64,000 bases of DNA from Calditrichota bacterium (GCA_003854985.1 RQOG01000006.1:186001-250000); one strand, 5' to 3'; positions 46,340 to 56,079 are shown, counted from the stretch's first letter. The notes: a model not told the origin generated them from the letters alone. Numbers and translations: made by a program.

Positions 46340-46477
46340 TCCACGGATTTCACGGATGGTCGCGAAGTTATTCTTTTTAAGGATGAAATTGTTCTGTCAG
46401 ACTTCGACAAATCCGGACCGGTATTAAATATTCCCTGCCCCCCCTGTTTATCAGGGGGGATACAGGGGGTAACTTTA
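46281..46477 (+). repeat. direct repeat, copy 1 (about 197 bp)
   Basis: Runs from the last 59 bases of a T9SS coding tail, through the stop codon, into 138 bases of non-coding sequence. That part includes CCACGGATTTCACGGATGG and a C-run/G-run hairpin (46439-46459). Compared by eye with copy 2 at 49908-50103 there are about ten differences, including one base in the C-run. The copies are 3627 bases apart and bracket one complete gene. Confidence 0.9.
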
Positions 46478-46765
46478 ATCCTCCCGCCTTATAAAAACAC
46501 ATCATTGTTTTTAAGCATTGAATTCTCATGTAACAAAAAAGCGAAAAAGTATTATTTTTGTTTTTATTCTCATAGGTTTAATGTATATTAAACGCGTTAA
46601 AACCATTTTCCGGATGGCTTATATGAAAAACAACCTTAGTATGCCTCAGATACAAACCGGGATTTATAAACCGTTTAATTTCAAAGTAATCTCAAAGAGG
46701 ATGTTTTTAAAGTCAATAGCGCTTTATACAAATAATTTTACTTTAAAAATGGAAGGAACCAGACA

Positions 46766-49700
46766 ATGAAAAAAAACTATTTTACCATGGTATTATTTTC
46801 ATTTATTTTCACCTTACCTCTGCCGGCTCAGGTTTATGAAAATGATCCTTTGGAGGACGGCTATATTATCCGTAACGGCGGGGCAAATGAGATTATTACA
46901 ACGGATAATTTTGGCGTATCCGTCCTGAAATATTATAAAGAGATGGAACTGGCTCCCTGGGACACCGTTGTTTCCGTGCTGTATTATGGTGCAGACTGGG
47001 CGGATGGTATTTATGATATGACCACGGCCGATGTGGATGGGGATTCCCTGGATGAAATCATTAAGGTCTGGATAAACAACGATCAGGTGGAAATCGCTGT
47101 TTTAAAACCCGATCCGGCCTTGTTGAGCATTGACAGTCTGGCCGACTGGCAGAAAATTGTGCGCCTGCATAAAAGCGACCCGGCGCCATATAGTCTCGAC
47201 TGGTTTTTGCCGGAAGCGGTATTGGTGGAAGCGGGAAATTTCGACGCGGATGAACAAATGGAGTTTGTCGTCTCCTATTGGGCCCAGGTCGGGGGAGATG
47301 TTAAGCATGTCAATCTAACCGTATATGATGCGGATGATACCCTGGCGGTTACCGAAAAAGGCAGTATAGCGGATCTTCCTTTAGAAATACCCCCGGTAAT
47401 CGAATTATGCGAAGACCGGATGCACCTGTTCGATATCGAATGCGGGGACTTTAACGGCGACGGCATCGATGAAATTATGCTGGGCGCCAGGCAACAGGCC
47501 GATCCCGACGGGTGGCAATTTATTACGCGTGTTTATTCCTATGATAGTGTAAGCGGGGATTTAACGGCCAAAGTGGATAAATCTATTTATATCCAGGACA
47601 ACTCAATCTATGACGTGGCCAATCTGAATCTGGCTGCTGGTTATTTAACCGCGGCTGATAAAGAACAAATAGTAGCCGGTTTTTATCAATATAATCCGGA
47701 AGCCCGCGGCAGTCATCCGGATACCGCGTTTGTCACCCTCATCGCTCTCGAAGTCAACGATATGTTAACCGACATTACAACCGGGCCGGCGGTTGAGCAA
47801 CACAGGGGTACCATCGATATCGATATCGATTGCATGTACGACCGCTTGAGCACCCTGACAACAGAAGACGTGAACCATGACGGCATTGATGAAATTGTAT
47901 CGGCTTTTACAGTTTCAGAATATTCTTACCCGGCCTTTAAAACGTTAAAAATCTATCAAATGTCTGCCGGACTTAATTTATCCGAATGGGCGGATCTTAG
48001 CGATATGGTGGAGAATTATCATGCCGATGTGGCCATAGGCGACATCCGGCGCGAAACCTCAGAAGAAAAATATAGCGAGGTGATAGTGAAGGGCTATGAT
48101 AAGGCGTACATGTATCAGTTAAAGTATACAGGCGGGGGCGCTTTTGAAGAATATGTATTTATAGATGATTTTTCCGATGGATTACTCGGTTACGGCAAAT
48201 CGGAACCTCTCCGCCTGGCACAATGCGACGGCGATATTCGTCTGGGTTCTCCCAACCGCTTCTCTGCCACGGAAATATTGCAGCCTCTGGTTATTTTGAA
48301 TGCGCCGCCTATCCATTTTGACGTTTTTAATGATCAAATCTATGATGTTAGTAAAAGTTATAATGAAAATGAACCGCAATTTATATCTTCCTATTATAAA
48401 GAATCGAGTGAACTGACCGAACTGCAGACAGAGGTTAACCGCGACTGGGCCCTTTCGGCCAGCGTATCCGCCGGAGTTAGCTTCTGGGGCGTCTCCGTCA
48501 GTTCTCATTTTTCCCAAACCTGGGGCGAGAAATTTTCCAAGGTAGATGCCACAACCACGAAAGTAACGGTCAGCATAAATGTAGACGCGATTGAGGACGA
48601 CCGGATATACGCCATCGTCATGGATTACGATATCTGGGAATATCCCATCTACTTGAATGATAACCTTAAAGGGCATGCCCTGGTTGTGGAACCCCGTCCG
48701 GCAGAGCATCGCTGGTTTCCCAGCAAAAGCTGGAGCGGGCATGATTATATTCCCGAACATGAGGTAAGCAATATTCTTTCTTACCGGGAATATCCGATGT
48801 TGTCCAACAATCCCATGCTGGATGAGAAAATTAAAGGGGATTATACCAATAGTTTTGTTCTGGATGAAAACTCCAGTTATAACTGGGAACTGCAGTTTGA
48901 TGATTTCTCATCATCCTCAGCTTCTACAACCAAAGAATACAGCAGGGACTGGGGCGCATCTGTCAGCGGATGGGGATGCGGGTTCAGTATAGACGGGCAT
49001 TATAGTTCGGAAGATATTAATACACAAAGAACTGAAGTAGCCACCGGATTAAATTTAGGCGTTCATCTGGATGGCATTGATATGGGAATTGGCGAAGTCG
49101 GTTATATTGTTACGCCTTATGCCTACTGGGCTAAAAATGGCGCTCTGGTTATAGACTATGCAGTAAAACCGGAACTATCCAAGCCCGGCGGCACACCGAC
49201 CTGGTGGCAGGTATACTACGAAGATTATGCGGATCCGGCGTTTATTCTGCCCTGGCGTTACGATCCGGAAAAGGGATTTACACTGGAGGATGATGCCAAA
49301 CGCCAGCAAACAAAGGATTTACAATTCTTTCCAGAAAATCCGCTGGAAGGCGATGATGTAACTATTAAAGCGCGTATACATAATTTCAGCCTGATAGCGA
49401 CGCCGGGTCCGATAGGCGTGCGTTTTTATCTGGGAAATCCCGATGAGGACGGTGTTCTTCTGGAGAATACCGGAGGGGAAAATGAAGTATTTACGGCTCA
49501 GGCTATAGAAGCCCGCGGTACAGAAGTCGTAGAATTTACCTGGACGGTAAGCGGGGAGGTAGGTGAATTTCCCAGGATTTATGCGATCATTGATGCCGAC
49601 AGTAATCTGACTGAGATTCATGAAAACAATAATAAATCATGGGCCATATTAAATAAAACTTCCGGGACCGCTATCCGCGATCAGGGAGATGATATGCTCC

Positions 49701-49966
49701 CTGAAGCATTCAATCTGGCCCAAAATTTTCCTAATCCGTTTAACAATACCACCACAATTAGGTATCAATTGCCCGACGCCGGTATGGTAAGCCTGCAGGT
49801 ATTCAATCTTTTGGGTCAGAAAGTCGCAGACCTTGTATCGGAAAAACAGATAGCCGGAAGTCATCAGATTTCTGTTGACATATCGGATTTATCCAGCGGA
49901 ATATATATCTACCGCCTGCGCGCCGGAGCGTTTACGGATACGAAAAAGATGGTGCTGCTGAAGTAG
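46766..49966 (+). CDS. large secreted T9SS protein with FG-GAP-like, paired amphipathic and CARDB domains
   Basis: 1066 residues with a signal peptide (cleaved near LPAQ). The N-terminal half has FG-GAP/VCBS calcium-type repeats (DVDGDSLDEII, DFNGDGIDEIM, DVNHDGIDEIV). The middle holds two similar Ser/Gly-rich alternating segments, about 559-607 and 727-772. Each starts RDW and ends near a V..I.VD.I strand, which suggests amphipathic beta-hairpins. A CARDB domain (about 851-962, FFPENPLEGDDVTIKARIHN) and a T9SS type A sorting domain (about 978-1066, NLAQNFPNPFNNTT to KKMVLLK) end the protein. GGAAGGA precedes the ATG. It is bracketed by the 197-bp repeat. Function unknown. Confidence 0.82.
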   Translation: MKKNYFTMVLFSFIFTLPLPAQVYENDPLEDGYIIRNGGANEIITTDNFGVSVLKYYKEMELAPWDTVVSVLYYGADWADGIYDMTTADVDGDSLDEIIKVWINNDQVEIAVLKPDPALLSIDSLADWQKIVRLHKSDPAPYSLDWFLPEAVLVEAGNFDADEQMEFVVSYWAQVGGDVKHVNLTVYDADDTLAVTEKGSIADLPLEIPPVIELCEDRMHLFDIECGDFNGDGIDEIMLGARQQADPDGWQFITRVYSYDSVSGDLTAKVDKSIYIQDNSIYDVANLNLAAGYLTAADKEQIVAGFYQYNPEARGSHPDTAFVTLIALEVNDMLTDITTGPAVEQHRGTIDIDIDCMYDRLSTLTTEDVNHDGIDEIVSAFTVSEYSYPAFKTLKIYQMSAGLNLSEWADLSDMVENYHADVAIGDIRRETSEEKYSEVIVKGYDKAYMYQLKYTGGGAFEEYVFIDDFSDGLLGYGKSEPLRLAQCDGDIRLGSPNRFSATEILQPLVILNAPPIHFDVFNDQIYDVSKSYNENEPQFISSYYKESSELTELQTEVNRDWALSASVSAGVSFWGVSVSSHFSQTWGEKFSKVDATTTKVTVSINVDAIEDDRIYAIVMDYDIWEYPIYLNDNLKGHALVVEPRPAEHRWFPSKSWSGHDYIPEHEVSNILSYREYPMLSNNPMLDEKIKGDYTNSFVLDENSSYNWELQFDDFSSSSASTTKEYSRDWGASVSGWGCGFSIDGHYSSEDINTQRTEVATGLNLGVHLDGIDMGIGEVGYIVTPYAYWAKNGALVIDYAVKPELSKPGGTPTWWQVYYEDYADPAFILPWRYDPEKGFTLEDDAKRQQTKDLQFFPENPLEGDDVTIKARIHNFSLIATPGPIGVRFYLGNPDEDGVLLENTGGENEVFTAQAIEARGTEVVEFTWTVSGEVGEFPRIYAIIDADSNLTEIHENNNKSWAILNKTSGTAIRDQGDDMLPEAFNLAQNFPNPFNNTTTIRYQLPDAGMVSLQVFNLLGQKVADLVSEKQIAGSHQISVDISDLSSGIYIYRLRAGAFTDTKKMVLLK

Positions 49967-50103
49967 TCCACGGATTTCACGGATGGTCACGAAGTTATTC
50001 TTTTTACGGATGAAATTATTCTGTCAGACTTCGGCAAACCCGGACCGGTATTAAATATTCCCTGCCCCCCTGTTTAGCAGGGGGGATACAGGGGGTAACT
50101 TTA
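49908..50103 (+). repeat. direct repeat, copy 2 (about 196 bp)
   Basis: Covers the last 59 coding bases of the large T9SS gene and the following non-coding sequence, ending in a CCCCCCTG/CAGGGGGG hairpin (50065-50085) and GATACAGGGGGTAACTTTA. It is the partner of 46281-46477. Confidence 0.9.
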
Positions 50104-50135
50104 AATCCCCTTGCTTATACGGAAGGGGATTTTTG
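50103..50135 (+). terminator. intrinsic terminator after the large T9SS gene
   Basis: A perfect 10-bp stem, AAATCCCCTT with AAGGGGATTT, around a 10-base loop, running into TTTTT. Confidence 0.85.
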
Positions 50136-50254
50136 TTATTGGTATGAATATCAAATTGTGTATCGTTTTATCATTTATAAATTGCATAAAATTGCAACTT
50201 CCCCTTATATTTTGCATAAGTATAACATATTTATAATTATGCCGGATCATATAT

Positions 50255-51367
50255 ATGACGAACACCTTGCAGGCGTTGCATCTGCTGGTTGCTTTCCAGT
50301 TTTTTGTTTTTTCAGTATTTCTTTTAAGCGGGAAAGAAGGCAGAAATACACGGCATATCCTGCTGGCTGTATTTTTCCTTAGTCTGTCCATTAATATCTT
50401 CAGCCTGTTTTGCGGATATAACGAGTATATTTTTAACCATGTGACGTTTCTCCTGTTAACCGGCGCTCCGTTTGCTTTTTTATTCGCGCCGGTTCTTTAT
50501 CTGTATGTACAGTCATTAATCGGCGAACAATTCCGGTTAAAAAAGGAACAATTATTACATACCATTCCGTTTCTGGCTTTTGGTTTATACCTGGCCCTAG
50601 TTTTTTACTTTCTTCCGCCGGAAGAAAAAATAAACTATTTAAAACTGCATGGCACGCGATTGGTTAATACATTTACGCCGCTTCTTAATATACAAATCCT
50701 TATTTATGCAATTTTAGGCGTATATGCTGTAAAATCTTACCGAAAGAGAATAAAGGAATATTATTCTTCAATTGAAAAAATCAATTACTCCTGGCTAAGG
50801 TTCATTCTCTGGGGATTCATCTGCCTTTGGATAGTCGATATCTCGCGTTTTATACTCCATCAGTGGCCGCCTCTTTCATCACAGATCATTGAAATGGTGT
50901 TTTTTATTTTGTTTTCATTTTTCTCCTCACTCATCCTGTTTAAAGCGCTAACCCAGCCGCAAATATTCATGCCGCAACGGGAAGTTCAGGCAAAGAAAAA
51001 GAACCTTTCGGATTCGGTTTCTCAGCAGTATCAGGAACAGCTATTTACTTATATGGAAAAATATAAACCGTATCTTGATCCGGATTTAACCCTGTTTGAT
51101 CTTTCCGAAAAAACCACAATACCCGTACGCTCGCTGTCGGAAATTATCAATTCAGCCTTTAATCAGAATTTTTACGATTACGTCAATTCCTATCGGATTA
51201 AGGAATCGCAGCGTTTACTGGCGGAATCTGCCGAAGAGAAAAAGACAGTACTGGAAATACTATATGAAGTCGGCTTTAATACAAAATCTTCTTTTAATCA
51301 GGCTTTTAAAAAACATACGGGCAGAACGCCAACCCAGTATAAAAAACAGCAGTTTAGTTCCAATTAA
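50255..51367 (+). CDS. membrane-bound AraC-family transcriptional regulator
   Basis: 370 residues. The N-terminal two-thirds hold about seven hydrophobic helices (starting LHLLVAFQFFVFSVFLLSG), a 7TM-type sensor. The C-terminal about 100 residues are an AraC/XylS double helix-turn-helix (LTLFDLSEKTTIPVRSLSEI, then TVLEILYEVGFNTKSSFNQA and FKKHTGRTPTQYKK). This architecture is common in Bacteroidota and relatives. It probably senses an envelope or external signal and may control the flanking secreted-protein genes, by position only. Confidence 0.87.
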   Translation: MTNTLQALHLLVAFQFFVFSVFLLSGKEGRNTRHILLAVFFLSLSINIFSLFCGYNEYIFNHVTFLLLTGAPFAFLFAPVLYLYVQSLIGEQFRLKKEQLLHTIPFLAFGLYLALVFYFLPPEEKINYLKLHGTRLVNTFTPLLNIQILIYAILGVYAVKSYRKRIKEYYSSIEKINYSWLRFILWGFICLWIVDISRFILHQWPPLSSQIIEMVFFILFSFFSSLILFKALTQPQIFMPQREVQAKKKNLSDSVSQQYQEQLFTYMEKYKPYLDPDLTLFDLSEKTTIPVRSLSEIINSAFNQNFYDYVNSYRIKESQRLLAESAEEKKTVLEILYEVGFNTKSSFNQAFKKHTGRTPTQYKKQQFSSN

Positions 51368-51506
51368 AGATTTTATTTTCCAATTCCTAATAAAAATTCC
51401 ATTTAAAACGTTCGAATAATTGCGGGCTGAAATCAGACGGTCGAGATTCTCCGTATTTTTTGCTTATTTGCTGCCGTGAATTTAAACAATTTAAGGAGAG
51501 TAAATT

Positions 51507-53318
51507 ATGTATCACAGTGTAGGTTCATTGATGTGTTTTATTTATTTATCAATTGTTCTGGTTTTGTTCAAACCGGTTAGCGGCGGCATTCCGGATAATC
51601 CGGAAAGCCTTTCTGAAATTCCAAGCAATGTCATTGTATGGAGCTTTGAAACCGATGGTCCGATTATGGGATCGGCGCTTGTGGATAATGGGATTGTCTA
51701 TATCGGAAGCAGAGATAGTTATTTATACGCTATTGATGCAGCAACCGGCAGCGAAATCTGGCATTATAAGTCCGGAAATCAAATCTTCACAACGCCGGTC
51801 AAACTCGATACGATTATATGTTTTGAGAGCGGTAATATTCTTTATGGAGTCAATCTTCAGGGGGAATTATCCTGGTCATTTCAACTGTACGACGGTCCTG
51901 TCCAGAATATGCATGATGAGTGGGATTATTACCATTCATCGCCATTAGTTGTTGAGGATACAGTTTATATCGGTACAGAAAAGGGCCATGTTTTTGGCGT
52001 AAACGGGCGCAATGGTTCCGAAGTTTTTCATTGTCAGACGCCAGGCGCCGGATATACCATCGAAACCACGCCTGCTGTATTTAACAATAAAATATATTTC
52101 GGCGACTGGGACGGCGTCTTTTATGCTTATAATTTATCCAGTGAAACGCTTGTCTGGCAATATGATACAAAAAATGACGGGACATATTCCGGTTGGGTAA
52201 ATGCTATTGTAACCGATCCGGTTATTCATGATGGTTCGGTCTTTTTTGGAGGAAGAAATTGCAAATTCTATTGTCTTGATACGGAAACGGGTGAAAAACA
52301 TTGGATGTATAAGGATCCTAATGATATGTGGATTATAGGCGGACCCACCCTGGCGGATAGTATTTTGTATGTTGGCAGCTCTTATCAGCAGGTTGCCCAT
52401 GCTTTTAATGCAAATTCCGGCGAGCTTTTGTGGAAAAAAAGTGTAGTACATCGGGCTAATGGAAAAGCGATGGCCGATGGTGATTTGGTATATATAGGGA
52501 CGCAAAGCACATCAGACATAAACATTGGTACATTATGTGCTCTGAATAAAAGTGATGGAAATCTGAAAACAAATCTTAATCTTGGCACACAAATTTATTC
52601 TACGCCGGTTCTTGCAGATGGTATTATATACCTGGGCGGTTATAATGGCCGGGTTTATGCTATTCATAAGGACAATTATGATAGTATTGTTTACCCTAAA
52701 ACCTATAATACAATACCATCGCCGCTTAATTTAGGGACGTTCGGGTCAAAAGGTTTATATGATTCAACATTTTATTTTTATAATGAGGGACAGGCAGCGG
52801 ACTCGGTTGCTATATCCGATAAATTCAGGCAAAAAGAAATTACGGTAACCATAGATCCTGCAAATTTCTGTATTGCTGCCCAGGATTCGAAAGAAGTGAG
52901 AATTTTAATTCAGTTCGATTCACTTAAAACAGGCAGTTATCGGGGCACGCTCTATATAAATTCATCATATGCACTTATTCCGGGAACGCATCAGAAATCA
53001 ATCACTTTTAAAGTGGACGCCACTTCAATAAAGAACCGTGAGAATAATCAGCCGCGTAAATATAATCTTGAACAGAACTATCCCAATCCGTTTAACAATT
53101 GTACAATGATCAATTATCAAATACCGACAAGCGGCGAAGTTGAATTGTCTGTTTATAATTTATTGGGTCAAAAGCTAAAATCACTGGTTTCCGCATGGCA
53201 GCCTGCCGGAAATCATCAGGTGCGGTTTGATATGTCCGGTTTTGCCAGTGGCATATATATATATCAGATTCATTCAGGATCGTTTCCGGCTACGAAAAAG
53301 ATGGCGCTGTTGAAGTAA
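51507..53318 (+). CDS. secreted PQQ-like beta-propeller protein with T9SS sorting domain
   Basis: 603 residues with a signal peptide. Residues about 45-400 are PQQ/pyrrolo-quinoline-type propeller repeats (VDNGIVYIGSRDSYLYAIDA, ATGSEIWHYKSGNQIFTTPV and others). A following Ig-like region of about 100 residues (LGTFGSKGLYDSTFYFYNEG) leads to a T9SS type A domain (YNLEQNYPNPFNNCTMINYQ to ATKKMALLK). Quinoprotein catalytic residues cannot be confirmed, so treat it as a structural or binding propeller. AAGGAGAG lies just before the ATG. Confidence 0.87.
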   Translation: MYHSVGSLMCFIYLSIVLVLFKPVSGGIPDNPESLSEIPSNVIVWSFETDGPIMGSALVDNGIVYIGSRDSYLYAIDAATGSEIWHYKSGNQIFTTPVKLDTIICFESGNILYGVNLQGELSWSFQLYDGPVQNMHDEWDYYHSSPLVVEDTVYIGTEKGHVFGVNGRNGSEVFHCQTPGAGYTIETTPAVFNNKIYFGDWDGVFYAYNLSSETLVWQYDTKNDGTYSGWVNAIVTDPVIHDGSVFFGGRNCKFYCLDTETGEKHWMYKDPNDMWIIGGPTLADSILYVGSSYQQVAHAFNANSGELLWKKSVVHRANGKAMADGDLVYIGTQSTSDINIGTLCALNKSDGNLKTNLNLGTQIYSTPVLADGIIYLGGYNGRVYAIHKDNYDSIVYPKTYNTIPSPLNLGTFGSKGLYDSTFYFYNEGQAADSVAISDKFRQKEITVTIDPANFCIAAQDSKEVRILIQFDSLKTGSYRGTLYINSSYALIPGTHQKSITFKVDATSIKNRENNQPRKYNLEQNYPNPFNNCTMINYQIPTSGEVELSVYNLLGQKLKSLVSAWQPAGNHQVRFDMSGFASGIYIYQIHSGSFPATKKMALLK

Positions 53319-53323
53319 GTTTA

Positions 53324-53371
53324 CCCCCCCCTTCATTCCCCCTTAATAACCATAGGGGGGAAGATAGGGGT
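53324..53371 (+). repeat. C-run/G-run hairpin element, third relative
   Basis: Just after the PQQ gene: CCCCCCC, then CCCCC and GGGGGG arms around about 12 bases, then GATAGGGGTTA. It has the same layout as the elements after 46339 and 49966 (C-run, G-run, GATA-x-AGGGG). Probably a dispersed REP-like unit placed downstream of T9SS genes. Confidence 0.5.
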
Positions 53372-53386
53372 TAGAACTTTTAATCT

Positions 53387-53413
53387 CCTTCCATAAAAGA
53401 AGGCGTATTTTTT
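53387..53413 (+). terminator. probable intrinsic terminator after the PQQ-propeller gene
   Basis: CCTTC and GAAGG stem with a 7-base loop, then CGTATTTTTT. A short stem but a good T-run. Confidence 0.45.
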
Positions 53414-53521
53414 ATACTCAGTGGTCTCTGTGGCAAAAAGGTAAAACATTTCCCGCCTTGATAAATAAATATCCTCTCTTTAAATTAAAAACTCAAAGTT
53501 CGATAATAAAAGGAAAAAGCG

Positions 53522-54817
53522 ATGGCTCAAACTGTAACTATTTCTGAAATCTCCAAATACAACGGTCAGGAAGTCACCATTCAGGGCTGGCTTTATAACA
53601 TGCGCTCCAGTGGTAAACTACGCTTTTTATTGGTGCGGGACGGCTCGGCCACTATCCAGTGCGTGGTTTTTAAAAATGACGTTTCGGAAGAGATTTTTAC
53701 CAATGTGGATAAACTAACCCAGGAAAGCTCCCTGCGGGTTACCGGCAAAGTGGCCGAGGATAAACGCTCGCCGCTGGGTTACGAATTGCAGGTGCGCGAT
53801 GTTGATATTGTACAGATTGCCGAAGAATACCCGATTTCGCTTAAGGAACACGGGGTTGATTTTTTAATGGATCACCGTCACCTGTGGCTGCGCTCCAGGT
53901 TGCAGCACGCCGTAATGTTGGTTCGGCATGAAGTGATCCGGGCGGCCAGGGAATTTTTTGATAATCGGGGTTTTGTGCTAGTCGATTCGCCCATCTTTAC
54001 GCCCAATGCGGCGGAAGGCACTACGACTTTATTTGGCACTGATTATTTCGGTTCCAAAGCATATCTGACCCAGAGCGGCCAGTTATACGCCGAAGCCAGC
54101 GCCATGGCTTTTGGAAAAGTATATTGCTTCGGTCCCACTTTTCGCGCCGAAAAATCCAAAACCCGCCGCCATTTAACGGAATTCTGGATGATCGAACCGG
54201 AAGCGGCGTATTATGATTTAAATGACGATATGAAGTTAGCTGAAGATTTTGTTTCACACCTGGTGCAGTCGGTGGTTAAAAACCGGCGCAGAGAATTGGA
54301 AACGCTGGAAAGGGACATCAGCAAACTGGAACATATAAAGCCGCCTTTCCCGCGCATCCATTACAACGAAGCCGCCGAGATGGTTAAAAAAGAAAATCCG
54401 GAATTTAAGGTCGGCGATGATTTTGGCGGGGCCGATGAAACCATCGTATCAGAAAAATTTGATAAACCGGTGATCATTCATCATTACCCGGCGGCTATCA
54501 AGGCTTTTTATATGAAGCGCGATCCGCAGGAACCTCAGTCCGCTTTGGCTATGGATATTATAGCCCCGGAGGGTTACGGCGAGATTATCGGCGGTTCCCA
54601 GCGCGAAGATGATTATGATACGCTTCTGCAAAGAATAAAAGAACATAATCTGCCGGAAGCCGATTTTAAGTGGTATCTGGATTTAAGAAAATACGGTTCG
54701 GTTCCTCATTCCGGTTTCGGCCTGGGCATCGAACGCACGGTCGGCTGGATATGCGGCACAAAACATGTGCGGGAGACAATTCCGTATCCGCGGTTAATGC
54801 AAAGGATTTATCCTTAA
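53522..54817 (+). CDS. asnS: asparaginyl-tRNA synthetase
   Basis: Class IIb aminoacyl-tRNA synthetase of 431 residues. The OB-fold anticodon domain lies at about 1-105 ([20 protein letters not shown]). Motif 2 reads [20 protein letters not shown], then WMIEPE. Motif 3 reads [15 protein letters not shown]. The '[15 protein letters not shown]' form separates AsnRS from AspRS. Its presence means direct charging of tRNA-Asn in this organism. Confidence 0.95.
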   Translation: MAQTVTISEISKYNGQEVTIQGWLYNMRSSGKLRFLLVRDGSATIQCVVFKNDVSEEIFTNVDKLTQESSLRVTGKVAEDKRSPLGYELQVRDVDIVQIAEEYPISLKEHGVDFLMDHRHLWLRSRLQHAVMLVRHEVIRAAREFFDNRGFVLVDSPIFTPNAAEGTTTLFGTDYFGSKAYLTQSGQLYAEASAMAFGKVYCFGPTFRAEKSKTRRHLTEFWMIEPEAAYYDLNDDMKLAEDFVSHLVQSVVKNRRRELETLERDISKLEHIKPPFPRIHYNEAAEMVKKENPEFKVGDDFGGADETIVSEKFDKPVIIHHYPAAIKAFYMKRDPQEPQSALAMDIIAPEGYGEIIGGSQREDDYDTLLQRIKEHNLPEADFKWYLDLRKYGSVPHSGFGLGIERTVGWICGTKHVRETIPYPRLMQRIYP

Positions 54818-54818
54818 T

Positions 54819-55274
54819 ATGAAAAAACTCATCGGCGTGATCGGCTCCGGGCAATGTGATTTGGATGTTCAAAACCTGGCCTACCAGGTGGGACTGGAAA
54901 TAGGCAAAAAAAATTACGGATTAGTTTGCGGCGGACTGGGCGGCGTGATGGAATATGCGGCCAAGGGCTGTCATGAATCCGGCGGATTGACCGTCGGTAT
55001 TTTACCGCAGGAAGACGCTGAATATGCGAATCCTTATATTGATTTAGCCATTCCGACTGGAATGGGTGTCGCCAGAAATCTGATCATCGTTCGAAGCGCC
55101 CTGGGATTAATTGCTGTAACAGGCAGATACGGAACCTTATCCGAAATCGCTTATGCCCTGCAATTGGGTAAACCGGTCGTCGGACTGAATACCTGGGATA
55201 TATCCGAAGATATCGTTAAGGCGGATAATCCCCGGGATGCGGTGGATAAAATTACTAAATTGATTTCATCATGA
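54819..55274 (+). CDS. TIGR00725-type LOG-like Rossmann protein
   Basis: 151 residues of the lysine-decarboxylase-like (LOG/MoCo carrier) fold. It has GVIGSGQCD, then LVCGGLGGVMEYAAKG, and the phosphate-site strand VTGRYGTLSEIAYAL. The PGGxGTxxE motif of true cytokinin-type LOG enzymes reads GRYGTLSE, so phosphoribohydrolase activity is uncertain. Starts two bases after asnS and overlaps the acylphosphatase ATG. Confidence 0.85.
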   Translation: MKKLIGVIGSGQCDLDVQNLAYQVGLEIGKKNYGLVCGGLGGVMEYAAKGCHESGGLTVGILPQEDAEYANPYIDLAIPTGMGVARNLIIVRSALGLIAVTGRYGTLSEIAYALQLGKPVVGLNTWDISEDIVKADNPRDAVDKITKLISS

Positions 55275-55546
55275 AAGAAGCCTGCAAAATAATCGTTAAA
55301 GGCCGGGTTCAGGGAGTCGGTTACCGTTGGTTCGCACGGGAAAAAGCGCAGCAGCTCGGATTGACGGGTTATGTTCGCAATCTGCCGGACGGCAATGTGG
55401 AAGTATTTGCCGAAGGGGAGCAGGAAAAACTTTTTACATTAATTAACATTTTGAAAGAAGGACCATCCTGGTCAATGGTCACCGATCTGGATATTGAAAA
55501 TATGGAATATAAAGGAATTCATAGAGATTTTAATATCGCCATGTAA
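55271..55546 (+). CDS. acyP: acylphosphatase
   Basis: 91-residue acylphosphatase that hydrolyses acyl-phosphates. The catalytic Arg (about R19) is in GRVQGVGYRWF and the catalytic Asn (about N37) in GYVRNLPDGNVEV. Its ATG overlaps the preceding stop (ATGA). Confidence 0.94.
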   Translation: MKEACKIIVKGRVQGVGYRWFAREKAQQLGLTGYVRNLPDGNVEVFAEGEQEKLFTLINILKEGPSWSMVTDLDIENMEYKGIHRDFNIAM

Positions 55547-55557
55547 GGAAAATAAAA

Positions 55558-56079
55558 ATGCAGCTTGAAGAAATTAGATCAGCCATCCGCGATGTACCCG
55601 ATTTTCCGCAGAAGGGCATCCTGTTTAAAGATATTACGACCATTCTGAACCAGCCCGAGTATTTTAAAAATGTCATCAATTTACTATACGACAAGGTATG
55701 CGATAATAACGTGGATTATGTGGCCGGAATAGAGTCCCGCGGTTTTATTTTCGGCAGCGTTCTGGCCGATCGTCTGAACTGCGGTTTTGTGCCGATCCGT
55801 AAACCGGGAAAACTGCCGGCCGCAGTGCATCAGGTTGAGTATCAACTGGAATATGGCGCCGATAAGCTCGAAATCCACCGGGACGCTTTTCCCGAAGGTA
55901 AAAACGTAGTAATAATCGATGATCTGCTTGCCACCGGAGGCACGGCGGCCGCGGCTGCGGAATTAGTAGAAAAAGCGGGCGGCAAAGTGATAAAATTATT
56001 GTTTATCATTGAACTGGCGTTTCTTAAAGGCCGGCAAAAAATAAGTAAATATGATTTCCATTCTTTAATTGAATTTTGA
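55558..56079 (+). CDS. apt: adenine phosphoribosyltransferase
   Basis: 173-residue purine salvage enzyme that makes AMP from adenine and PRPP. It has the N-terminal IRDVPDFPQKGILFKDITT, then AGIESRGFIFGSVLA, the PRPP motif VVIIDDLLATGGTA (about 117-130), and KLEIHRDAF. Eleven bases after acyP, probably co-transcribed. The tRNA-Arg gene follows 70 bases later. Confidence 0.95.
   Translation: MQLEEIRSAIRDVPDFPQKGILFKDITTILNQPEYFKNVINLLYDKVCDNNVDYVAGIESRGFIFGSVLADRLNCGFVPIRKPGKLPAAVHQVEYQLEYGADKLEIHRDAFPEGKNVVIIDDLLATGGTAAAAAELVEKAGGKVIKLLFIIELAFLKGRQKISKYDFHSLIEF

Larger units (their letters stand above)
45977..46765 (+). other. 789-bp intergenic region: terminator, T9SS-tail remnant, copy of a long direct repeat
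   Basis: From left to right it contains an AT palindrome, a 12-bp-stem hairpin (46066-46093), a 90-base remnant of a T9SS sorting domain (46250-46339), the first copy of the direct repeat (46281-46477), and about 280 AT-rich bases leading to the next gene. I regard the 83-codon TTG-started frame at 46518-46769 as chance. Confidence 0.65.

Noticed and set aside
46518-46769. 83-codon TTG-started frame overlapping the start of the large T9SS gene
   Set aside because: No ribosome site, no family pattern, AT-rich low-complexity content, and it covers the ribosome site of the real gene downstream.
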